DNA from: Blasia pusilla
Taxonomy: Eukaryota; Marchantiophyta; Marchantiopsida; Blasiales
DNA: 64,000 nucleotides
Assembly: GCA_050084515.1 (NCBI GenBank)
Contig: CM114275.1
Location: 6,138,001 to 6,202,000 of the forward strand
Direction: 5' to 3'
The notes under the pieces were generated by a model. That model was not told the DNA's origin and did not search any database. It saw nothing but the letters and a program-made list of their open reading frames with translations. A program made the position numbers and the translations under genes. Position 1 is the stretch's first letter; each line of letters opens with the position of its first letter. Shown here piece by piece: positions 11,989-20,580 of the stretch.

Positions 11989-13265
11989 GGTGGTGAACCC
12001 GAGAGTAGCTCTAGAGGTTTTACGCGGAGTGGCGCGAGGTTCCGAGGGTCTCCACGTGAGGGCTCACCTCGACCTCCTTCTGTGTCATCGTCAGACGAGG
12101 GGGAGGGTGTAGAGGAGTTTGTGAGCACATCGCCACACGTTGTGAGTGGTCCTACCAGTTGGGCGTACGAGATGGACGACCGGGATAGAGGACCGCGTAG
12201 GTTTTCAGGTGCAGTAGGCACGATTGAGTTGCACGATTTTATAGCAGAGTTTAGGAGTTGGCGCGACTCCTAGCGGGCCAGAAACTCTAGAGAGTTCAAC
12301 CCATTTACAGCATGGAACGGTATGTTCCAGCATTTAGAGGGGGTGCCCATGGACGATTACCATGAGTTCTCTCAGAGATATGCATGTGAGATCGAGGCGT
12401 GGAGGCTCTACTATGACCCACATTATGTGTCATGGACGGAGCCGTTCCCAGATGAGGAGGAGGAGTCAGGAGAGGCTACTGCCTCTTCCACTAGTGACAT
12501 TTTAGGAGGAGTCACTCGCACGCGAGCAGTTGCACCGTCTAGTCGGGTTCGTCCCACGTTCAACCCTGTGGTTGAGTTCTTTGCTGAGTTGAGGGCGAGC
12601 TACCAGGGGGTACGGACGGAGAAGTTGCGGAGCATCCACGACTTCCACAGGCGCCCGGGTGAGAGTTTGCATGAGGCTTACACTCGCTTGCGCCGGTTGA
12701 TCAACGTCACTCAGGGGGTGACAGAGGCTCAGGCTATCCAGTCATGGTACGCGATGCTGGACCGGACCCTGAGGACACGGGTGCGAGAGGGGGTGCTTCT
12801 TATGAACACCTCCCCTACGTTGAGAGATGTTTTTAGGACCGCCGAGAACATTGAGCGCAACATGGCGGAGGAGAGCGTAGCCACCATGGGTTCTGGGCGA
12901 GAGTTGTCACGATTATGCACCACAATGTGCGGCAAAGAACGTGGACTCGAGATAGGTCGACCTGTGGCACCACGAGCTCGGGGAGGATACCGGGAGGCCG
13001 TGCCCACGAGACTGCGCCTTCATATGCGGCTCAAGCAGCGGCCGCCTACTATTACTTGTTGGTCATGTGGTGGAGCCCATCATCGCGCGATTGCACTCGT
13101 CGGGGTCATGGGCGTGTGCCTCAAAGATGGAGGAGGAGATGGTGCGCACCAGGAGGTTATCGTGTGACTAATGTCAGAGGTATGGTCATACACGCGCCGG
13201 ATGTTTCAGTTTACATCCTGAGTTACGTCCGGACCGAGGGCCAGAGAGGGCACCAGATCAAGTAG
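11989..13265 (+). pseudogene. Gag relic with zinc knuckle (copy 1)
   Basis: This is the gag (capsid and nucleocapsid) region. The frame is open from 11989. It includes SSSDEGEGVEEFVS, then an in-frame TAG at 12271-12273 where copy 2 has CAG, and continues to 13167. The capsid part (FQHLEGVPMDDYHEFSQRYA, RPTFNPVVEFFAELRASYQG, RLRRLINVTQGVTEAQAIQS) matches copy 2 closely and resembles the retrotransposon gag domain. Near 13050 the first half of a CCHC knuckle, CWSCGGAHH, is followed by a 1-nt deletion; the right frame then gives CTRRGHGRVPQ. In copy 2 the region reads as two CX2CX4HX4C knuckles, each with one Cys changed to Phe. Downstream (13270-13470) lies a Gly/Arg-rich stretch and QIQQLQEHIAAMAL, probably a short coiled coil at the gag end. 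Confidence 0.8.
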
Positions 13266-13729
13266 CCGGTCCGGGTGGGCCTAGAGATCGTGCACCAGGT
13301 GGTCCCGTTGGGGGACGAGGAGCTCGAGTTTCCTGACAGGGTGGTGGAGCTGCCCGTGGAGGAGGTAGAGTACCACCACCTAGACGCGCCGAGGGAGACG
13401 CCGGACGTGAGGCTGGGATGGTTGCTCAGATACAGCAGCTACAGGAGCACATTGCCGCTATGGCATTGAGGTTACCCGATGCCGGATCCGTGGCATCGAC
13501 ATCATATGGACCAGCCTGAGATCTGGAGGATCTTGGATGGATGTGCGGGGTTGCCTAGATGGAGGTCGCCGCAGTTCTGACGCGTGGAGCAGCCGCAGAG
13601 TTGGATCCACAGCGAGGGGAAGCCAGAAGACAGACTAGGCTTCCTCAGTCTTTCACGTTGTCCGAAGCGATGAGGACCCCATCGATGGGTCCTCATCAAA
13701 GTTCCTAGAGAGTTGGTGATGTTGTTGGT

Positions 13730-14536
13730 GTGCAGGCACGAAGGGCGATGGGAGAAGCGAGTGCGACGACTCCTATTGTTGATGCTCAGGAGGGGCATGT
13801 GTCGAGCACGTTGTTGGGGGCGGCCACCGTTGTGTACCGCACTCCTTTATTTTTTGCTTCTGATGTTATGACGTTGGGGGGTATGCCCGCTGAGGCTTTC
13901 CGGCTGGCCGCTTCACTATGTGAGCGCGGAGTTGGAGTTCCTACATCACGTTCAGAGGTGATGGCAGAGGAGGTGATGGACCTGCCCTTGGAGCGGATGC
14001 TAGGGCCGTCCACGTCAGATTCATGGCAGGTTGCGGCTGCTAGGATGGCGGAGATGCCCGCTAGACCCGCGATAGAGCGTGCCATGGCTTCTCCTGGTGT
14101 TGTGTTGCTGGATAACCGAGGAGAGGTCTTCCAGTTGGTAAGTCCTGGAGGTAGAGCTTTTAGTCCGCAGCGCGTCTTGTTGGATTCAAGAGCGCAACCC
14201 TTGATGTTGGGGAGAGCGTCATTCAAAGGATTGGGCTTGACGAGAGCCGATGTGGAGTGTTGTCCATTTCGGATACAGACATCCTTGGGAGGAGCGAGTA
14301 CCACACAGTATATCACCCGACAGGAGGTCGTGGTGAGGATTCGCCCGAGACATCCTCCAGATGAGTCCGTGGTGCGCGCCAAGGCGATAGTGACTGATGC
14401 AGAGTCCTACGACGTCTTGGTTGGTGGAGCAGTGTTATACCCAATGGGTTTTTCCCTGGATTACTGGGAGGAGTCAGCGTCCTATAGACCAGGATGGCAA
14501 TCAGGTGATGGGCGCCTTAGCTCATTACCCGTTTGA
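13730..14536 (+). CDS. Retroelement aspartic protease region (copy 1)
   Basis: A 268-residue open frame lies between gag and the methyltransferase. Its centre reads RVLLDSRAQPLMLG, then GLGLTRADVECCPFRIQTSL and YDVLVGGAVLYPMGFSLDYW. This is the layout of a retropepsin: the catalytic D-S/T-G is followed about 75-80 residues later by the hydrophobic-Gly strand (here VLVGGAVL). The active site reads DSR rather than DSG, which should inactivate the enzyme. The first ~150 residues have no clear family match; two stretches (ARMAEMPARPA, VVLLDNRGEVFQLV) look structured. Copy 2 lacks this region entirely. The role (polyprotein cleavage) is inferred from position and motif. Confidence 0.7.
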   Translation: MQARRAMGEASATTPIVDAQEGHVSSTLLGAATVVYRTPLFFASDVMTLGGMPAEAFRLAASLCERGVGVPTSRSEVMAEEVMDLPLERMLGPSTSDSWQVAAARMAEMPARPAIERAMASPGVVLLDNRGEVFQLVSPGGRAFSPQRVLLDSRAQPLMLGRASFKGLGLTRADVECCPFRIQTSLGGASTTQYITRQEVVVRIRPRHPPDESVVRAKAIVTDAESYDVLVGGAVLYPMGFSLDYWEESASYRPGWQSGDGRLSSLPV

Positions 14537-14548
14537 TTCACAGGTGCA

Positions 14549-15900
14549 GTGATCGAGCAACGGCCAGGAGAGATGGCGACCTTAGCAGCATTTAGCAGTG
14601 CCATCACTTGGCCTAGTGATTTCATTCAGGGACATGTCCATGCAGAGGATACTCCCCTTCCTGACATTTCTATGGAGAGGAGTGTTATGGTAGCTGCATC
14701 ATTCCGTGGAGAGAGGTGTGCCGGTGGGGCTCGGACCGAGGAGCTTCAACGATTGGCGGATGAGCACGTGCGCAGGCCGCGTGGAGCGAGGCGTTTGCAC
14801 AGGCGTGGACGGGTCGAGGAACCCGAGGTAGCAGGGAGTGCTACGATGACACCCTTGGATACCACACCCATTGTGTGGTGTACCCCGGAGGAGGGTATTC
14901 GAGTGTTAGATCTCTTTGGAGGGATTAGCACCAGGTTAGCTGTTGTTTTGCAGGCAGGAGTGCGAGTACAGCAGTACCTGTATGTGGAGAGTGATGATGT
15001 TGCGAGGCGCATCTCAGTACGACATGTGGCACAATTACGCCTACGTTTTCCCGACTTATTATGCGTCCATGAGATAGGGGTACCAGAGTTCCCTACCGAG
15101 GGATATTTTGTTGTTGGGGGCGCAGGACTTAGAGCGGGTAGGGACCATTGATTTGGTCATTGCCGGTTGGCCATGTCAGGGCCAATCGAGTGCTGGACGA
15201 GGCAGCGGGTTGGCTGACACTCGGTCCAGGTTGTTTTGGGAGATGTTGAGGGTCTTACGGCAGTTGCAAGAGCACCAGTCTCGTTCTCCAGCCTACATTC
15301 TGGAGAATGTGCCGATCTTAGGAGACTCCTATGACCTGGAGTCTCCTAATCAGTCGTGACGAGTGCTCATCAGGTGCGTGCCTGGATCGGCCCAGCAGTG
15401 TTCTTGGATGCGGCGAGTGTAGGTTCTAGAGCCCATCGCCCGCGTCTATGGTGGACCAACTTGGTGCCCCATGCGGTGTTATGGAGGGCGATGCAGAGTG
15501 GAGCGCCCCTCCCTTTGTTAGTGGATTCCATTCTCGATCCAGGTCGCCGATCCGCGAGGCAAAGTGAGGCATGATGATCGACCACCGCCGATCGTGGTCA
15601 CAGGGTAGGCAGGCGCAGCAGCGACCTTGCCCACGCGTTGTGAGTTTTCCGCTTCCTATGCATACAAGGAGGCCGGTCCTGGCTTGGTTTGGGATGACCA
15701 GGTTCAGCGGTTGGTGGAGCCCAACGCCGACGAGAGAGAGCGAGCGATGGGATTTCCCACAGGAGTGACGGCAGTACCATTAGTGTCAGAGGCATCACGA
15801 CGCCATGTCTTGGGTCAGGCGATGGACTGAACTGCTTGACATGGATCCTCAGCTTGGGAGTGGCTGAGCAACGTCGTATGAGATCGCGACAGATCACGGC
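14549..15900 (+). pseudogene. Retroelement-encoded cytosine-5 DNA methyltransferase (DNMT3-like)
   Basis: Between protease and RT lies a C5-cytosine methyltransferase domain in canonical motif order. Motif I, VLDLFGGISTRL, binds AdoMet (about 14900-14940). YLYVESDDVARR follows as motif II. Motif IV is DLVIAGWPCQGQS, with the catalytic PC at 15171-15176. SRLFWEMLRVLRQL precedes motif VI, ILENVP (near 15300). LDAASVGSRAHRPRLWWTN is the motif VIII region (near 15405-15460). ERERAMGFPTGV and RRHVLGQAMD form motifs IX-X (near 15740-15830). The spacing and the GFP..T.V...S..RR..LG ending resemble DNMT3. Plant DRM enzymes have motifs VI-X before I-IV, so this is not a DRM. The domain is split over frames by at least three indels plus a TGA at 15357-15359. 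In copy 2 its C-terminal third is still open (29360-30010). No ADD, PWWP or UBA domain is visible. Confidence 0.88.
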
Positions 15901-16198
15901 GGTTGCGTTGGTAAGCCCCATGCCTACTGAGACGGTGGAGGCAGTGGCTGGGGGCGAGATCTGAGGAGATCTACGCACCAGGGGAGATTGGGAGAGACAC
16001 CCTTGGACTTCTTGGGATGTTTTGCAGGTACGCAAGGAGATGATAGCCACAGCATCGAGCGTGGTTTCGGGCACTGCACGTGGAGGAGATCAGAGTTTGC
16101 AGTTGGCTGCAAGAGAGCGGCCGAGTGTTGTTGTTCGAGATGGGGTTACACCATAGCAACCACCGATACCCGCGCCGGAGAGTCCTACCGTAGTCACG

Positions 16199-18010
16199 AT
16201 GGAGACTTGGGAGCCAGATATGGGCCCTAAGTTGACAGGAGGGGAGCGGCGCCGAATACATCAGTTCCTCAGGAGTTATAGGAGCTGCTTTGCGTTTAGC
16301 ATGGAGGATTTGGGTACGCTGAAGGGACCGGGGATCCGCATTGAGTTGTCGAGTGATATGCCGATCTTCCGACGACCCTACAGGTACAATGATATGGAGA
16401 GGGCTCTGATTCAAAGTAGGAGCCAGGACTTGGTCGGAGTAGGACTAGTGGAGATGTCGCATGGGGAGTATGCATCTGCCACTGTCATGCCCGCCAAGAA
16501 GGATGTGTATGGCAACTGGACGGATAGGCGGATGTGTGGGGATTACCGACCTATCAATCGGCAGACACAGTCCGATAGGTATGCCATGCCCACCCCTGAG
16601 GAGATCTTTGATTCGATTGGTCACGCAAAGGTCTTCAGTTCATTGGATTTGCAAGCCGGATACCATCAGCTGCCTATCAGATTGGAGGACAGGCAGAAGA
16701 CGGCATTTTGGGGCATCGATCCTCACGGGAAGGATTGTTTGTACCAGTGGCGGTTCTTACCATTTGGGTTAAAGAATGCCCCGGCTGAGTTTCAGAGGGT
16801 CATGGATAGGATCTTGGCTGGTCTGGATTTTGCTAGGTGTTATATTGATGACATCGTAGTCTTTAGCGCCACGGTTGAGGAGCATGATCAACATCTAGAG
16901 GAGGTGTTTCGACGATTGCAATTACATGGGCTGAAGCTACATCCAGGCAAGTGCAAGTTCTTCTACGACCAGATTGAGTACTTGGGTCATACGATATACC
17001 CAGGGGGCCTTGGTGTTCAGCAGACGAAGGTAGAGGCTATCTAACGCATTCCACGCCCTACAGATGTGAGCCGTGTTCGCGCATTCATGGGATTGGCAAA
17101 CTTCTATCGGCGATACGTCAAGGGATTCAGTTCGATTGCAAAGCCGCTAACCTTGCTGACCAAGGTGGATCACGAGTGGCACTGGGGGGATGACTAGGAG
17201 CGAGCATTTCGGTTGCTCAAGTATAGGTTGACGTCAACACCCATCTTGAGGAGACCGATCAGGGGGCGTCCTTTCCAGTTGCACACAGATTGGAGCATGT
17301 TGGGGCTTGGAGCGATGCTCACCCAACATGATGATGAGGGTAGAGAGTTCGTGGTGGCTTACGCTAGCCGCTCGAACAACGTTGTAGAGGCGAAGTACAG
17401 CTCGTATGAGGGTGAGTGCTTGGCTGCGGTGTGGGCTGTCTCGCATTTCAGGTGTTACTTATTCGGCCACCCTTTTACCATCATCACTGATCATCAACCA
17501 CTGAAGTGGTTGATGGAGTCCGACAACCTTACAGGGAAGCTTGCGAGATGGGCTCTGTTGTTGCAGGAGTATGATTTTCAAGTGGTACATAGACCTGGGA
17601 CGCTCAACCAGGATGCAGATGGGTTGAGTCGTAACCCATGCCCGAGTCAGCGAGATGCGACTGGAGCTCGATGGCATGGAGAGAGTGATGAGGAGTCGGT
17701 GCCAGGATGGCACGCGTCAGCCTATTTAGGCATGTTGGCTATGGAGAGCCAGAGTGTGGACACTTCGATGGCGAGGTCTAGTGGAGAGTCCTTGGATCCC
17801 GAGGCCAGTGAGGACACGACAAGTGGCCGAGATATTCATGATGATGGAGTAATCTTGGAGTACCTTCGTACTAGCAGCGTTGCAAGCACCATGGATGCTA
17901 GAGAGCGGAATCGGATCCTACAGCGGGTCGGACGGTTCCGTTGGGAGGGGACACATGTTTTGAGGGTTTGGGAGGATGGCAGAGTACGCGTAGTGCCACA
18001 TCCTTTGTAG
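16199..18010 (+). pseudogene. Reverse transcriptase and RNase H (copy 1)
   Basis: The RT domain is intact over 16199-17041: VEMSHGEYASATVMPAKKD, RMCGDYRPINRQT, FSSLDLQAGYHQLPI, FLPFGLKNAPAEFQRVMD and the catalytic YIDDIVVF (YIDD where gypsy elements more often have YLDD). The connection domain follows (RAFMGLANFYRRYVKGFSS, KPLTLLTKVD). RNase H shows its acidic residues in HTDWSMLGLGAML, YEGECLAAVWA, ITDHQPLKWLM and NQDADGLSR. TAA at 17042-17044 (TCA in copy 2) and TAG at 17195-17197 (CAA in copy 2) break the frame; TAG at 18008-18010 ends it. The order RT then RNase H directly before integrase is that of Ty3/gypsy. Confidence 0.92.
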
Positions 18011-19105
18011 AGAGCATGACTAGTGCAGCATGCCCACGAGGAGTTGGGTCACTTTGGGGTGAAGCGGACGTACAGCTTGCTCCAGATTCAGTATTGATGG
18101 CGAGGCATGCAGACTGACGTTCAGCATTTTGTTGCCAGGTGCATGGTGTGTGATCAGGTCCGAGCATGGTTCAATGCTCCGACTCCACAGTTGCATCCGT
18201 TACCGATCATGGGCTTGGGATATAGATGGAGTTTGGATTTTGCAGGACCTTTGTCCTTGACGGAGCGTCACAGTCGTTATGTGTTGGTGATGGTCGAGCA
18301 CTTCTCGAAGTGGATCGAGTTGGTTGCATTGCCTGACAAAGCAAGTGAGGGAGTAGCTTATGCCTTCCTGGACAGAGTGGTGAGTCATTATGGCGCACCG
18401 GCTGAGGTGTTGACAGACCAGGGTACCGAGTTTTGCGGTGAGTTCCAGGCCTTGTGTGATCAGGCGCTGATCGACCACCGCACGACTTCGCGAGATCATC
18501 CTGAGGCGGATGGATTAGCGGAGAGAGTTGTGCACACGGTGAAGAGGGGTTTACGCAAGTATGGCTTGCAGAGAGGTCACCTAGTAGATTGGGACCTCCA
18601 CTTGCCATAGTTGGCGATGGGATACAGATTCAGCAGGCACGCATCCTTAGCGTCTTTTTCACCGTACTTGCTACTTTATGGCCGAGAGCCAGATTTACCT
18701 GCGGCCATTCGTCGAGATGCTGGTGAGGTGCTGAACCTTGATGACCCAGATGTATGGGTGAGAGCATGTTTTCAGAGGGCTGAGTTATTTCGGAGAGTGA
18801 TGCCCATGGCGTTCGAGAACTTGGCGATTGCACAGCATCGGGATACGTTGAGGTATGCGACTATTCAAGGTGGTGGTTATCGACCAACTATCCGAAGGTT
18901 TCATCAAGGAGATTATGTCTACTTGCAGCAGACGGCACCGACGACGTTGGATGTGACTGCAGGGCACACTATCCTGAGAGTGCGTGACATTTTGCCATCG
19001 GGTGTTCTCTTGCTGGAGGGACGCGATGGTATGGTATGGAAGGACCATGTGCGTAATTGTGCGCCATGTCACCTTCCTAACATTGATGGTATAGTAGATC
19101 CGAGC
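18011..19105 (+). pseudogene. DDE integrase (copy 1)
   Basis: The HHCC zinc domain reads HEELGHFG..(R)TYSLLQ..then HFVARCMVCDQV. The catalytic core has D in WSLDFAGPL, D in VLTDQGTEFCGEF and E in RDHPEADGLAERVV, the D,D-35-E triad of retroelement integrases. The C-terminal part (FSPYLLLYGREPDLPAAIRR, RRFHQGDYVYLQQTAPTTLD, LLLEGRDGMVWKDHVRNCAP) resembles the GPY/F-like ends of other gypsy integrases. Stops lie at 18017-18019 (TGA), 18095-18097 (TGA) and 18608-18610 (TAG, TGG in copy 2). The frame then runs on to the PHD finger, broken only by TAA at 19106-19108. This shows that a DDE enzyme, not a tyrosine recombinase, serves integration. Confidence 0.9.
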
Positions 19106-19108
19106 TAA

Positions 19109-19273
19109 GTAGTAGTTTGTGCACGCTTGCGTTGTATGTTGTGTGATTCTGCCCGTGGTGCGGCCACGATGCTAGTCTGTGATGGGTGTTCGAGAGGATG
19201 GCATATGGCATGTTTGACGCCACCTCTCGCTAGGGTTCCTCAGGGACGATGGATGTGTCCCAGATGTACATAG
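19109..19273 (+). pseudogene. PHD finger fused to integrase C terminus (copy 1)
   Basis: In frame after the integrase comes LRCMLCDSARGAATMLVCDG, then CSRGWHMACLTPPL, then RWMCPRCT and a stop. The spacing CX2C-X(12)-CX2C-X4-H-X2-C-X(16)-CX2C is a C4HC3 PHD finger; GWHMACLTPPL..VP.GRWMCP.C is the hallmark of PHD fingers that read histone H3 tails (KDM5 and related classes). A single TAA (19106-19108) separates it from the integrase here; copy 2 has TTA and one continuous frame (31984-32445). Histone binding is inferred from the family. Most gypsy lineages that target chromatin carry a chromodomain here instead. Confidence 0.88.
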
Positions 19274-19444
19274 AGAAGGTAGTTCTACATTCCGACTTGT
19301 GTCTGTGACATGGATGACAAGGAGGCGACTAACGATAGGGCCACATGAGCACCCGGCCTTCTTGCTCTTAGCGTCCGAGAGATGTATGTCATGGTAGGTA
19401 GGGATAGTTGGCTATCTGGAGTTAGAGGGACCTAACCACCAGCT

Positions 19445-19581
19445 AGGGGGGTGATTGGAGATATTTTGGTACTTCTTGTCTCGTTGTTTGGATGCCATGA
19501 GTTAGCATGGGATCATGCGTGTTTGTGTGTGTGTTCGGTGACAGCGATGTATGTTGTGTAGCGATGTGTATACGCTCGACA
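19445..19581 (+). repeat. Polypurine tract and terminal block B of copy 1
   Basis: AGGGGGG (19445-19451) looks like a polypurine tract and abuts TGATTGGAGATATTTTGG (19452 on). The block ends ...GTATACGCTCGACA at 19581, next to the AAGG target duplication. The same block ends copy 2 (32634-32753), the nested unit (30205-30331, inverted) and the outer unit (33264-33388). TG...CA borders fit a retroelement end. Confidence 0.7.
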
Positions 19582-19839
19582 AAGGCAATTGGATCTATGT
19601 CTCTAATAGCAATTGAGAATGGTAAGCTAGTATGTGTCGGCACAATATGAGCATTTACTAAATTACCTTTCCAAGTGAGATGCGTTGTCAAGTTTATAGC
19701 GCGGAATACATCAACTTTATTATAAAATAAACCTCAAAATTAAGAGGACAAAGAAATGTAATAACATCTCAAAAAAGGAGTCAAAAATGCACAATGGAAT
19801 GCAAAAAGAAAATGGAAACTAGCCAACGCAAACATCGAC

Positions 19840-20580
19840 TCAACGAGCTACACGATTGATAGTTTGAAACAAATCTGACAAGAACACGAGTGGTTGGTCA
19901 TACGTGAATGAACGACGAGGCGAGCCACTTCCCACCACCTCTGCACGACATATCAATGCCAAGGCTTGTGCACGTTGTAAGGCTAGTGAGATGCATTGCC
20001 GAAAATAAGTAGTAACTACAGAGAGAGAAGGACTACGAGAAGGAGCAAGGTGATGATTCTCGAGGGAATGGTGAGCACATGTTTTCAGGAAAGTATCAAA
20101 AGACACATGTAAATGACCGAATACTTCCATTGCAAAAGGAATAAATTCATCAGTCGCATGTCTCACATCATAACTTAACTCCTTGATTCTTGCTGTAGCT
20201 TCGGCCGCCAAAACTTTGGTATGTGCGGCTCGACACACCAAGTCAGAACATGTTGGATCAGCAACCACCACATCACCTAGTGTCCGAAATTCACCTCGAG
20301 ATATGACAAGATCCACTCTCCGACGAGAGGTTTCTTGTGTGGTTGAAGGTAGTACATGGAGTTGCTCTTGCCTAACGGTGTATCCTGCAGTACGAGCCGC
20401 CGATGCTAATGCCTCTCTAATGACATCATGTGTGGCCATTCGTTTTCCACCATATGCACATCAGAGAATATGGATACCCTTGGCATCAATGGGATCCCCG
20501 CATACACAATTCGGCACACCTAATAGAGAAGGATGGGGAAGTCCAAGGCATAATCGCAAAGCTATCAAGAATATACTTCG
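19840..20580 (-). pseudogene. 3' fragment of a non-LTR-type retroelement ORF
   Basis: Reading on the minus strand from about 20580, the frame gives LRLCLGLPHPSLLGVPNCVC, then GDPIDAKGIHIL, a TGA (20461-20463), then CAYGGKRMATHDVIREAL and an open frame to 19840. The C.CG...D..G.H.L.C..GG.R...HD pattern is the zinc-knuckle region that follows reverse transcriptase in a group of algal, plant and dinoflagellate retroelements. RRRVDLVIS and GDVVVADPT then resemble their PD-(D/E)XK nuclease-like C-terminal domain, with D and E..K-like positions (EATARIKELSYD) and FIPFAMEVFGHLH. The TGA replaces the expected Arg of L-R-C, a CGA to TGA change. The RT core is missing upstream. The remaining ~200-residue ORF starting at 20439 is open, but I treat it as an element remnant. 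Confidence 0.65.

Larger units (their letters stand above)
9893..19585 (+). mobile_element. Ty3/gypsy element with DNA methyltransferase and PHD finger (copy 1)
   Basis: The element runs from TGTCACGTC (9897) to CGCTCGACA (19581) and is flanked by AAGG on both sides (9893-9896, 19582-19585), a likely 4-bp target duplication. Inside are, in order: block A, a leader with tandem repeats, gag, aspartic protease, cytosine-5 DNA methyltransferase, reverse transcriptase, RNase H, DDE integrase, PHD finger, a purine tract and block B. The order RT-RNase H-integrase places it in Ty3/gypsy. No block is directly repeated at both ends, so it lacks ordinary LTRs as it stands. At least eight nonsense codons and several frameshifts make it non-autonomous. 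It is the most complete copy of the family here; comparison with copy 2 at 25759-33390 shows which stops are recent. Confidence 0.85.

Noticed and set aside
19452-19581. Reading block B alone as a complete short LTR
   Set aside because: TG..CA borders and the G-run fit, but no block B precedes block A at 9897, and A-B units elsewhere share one fixed junction.
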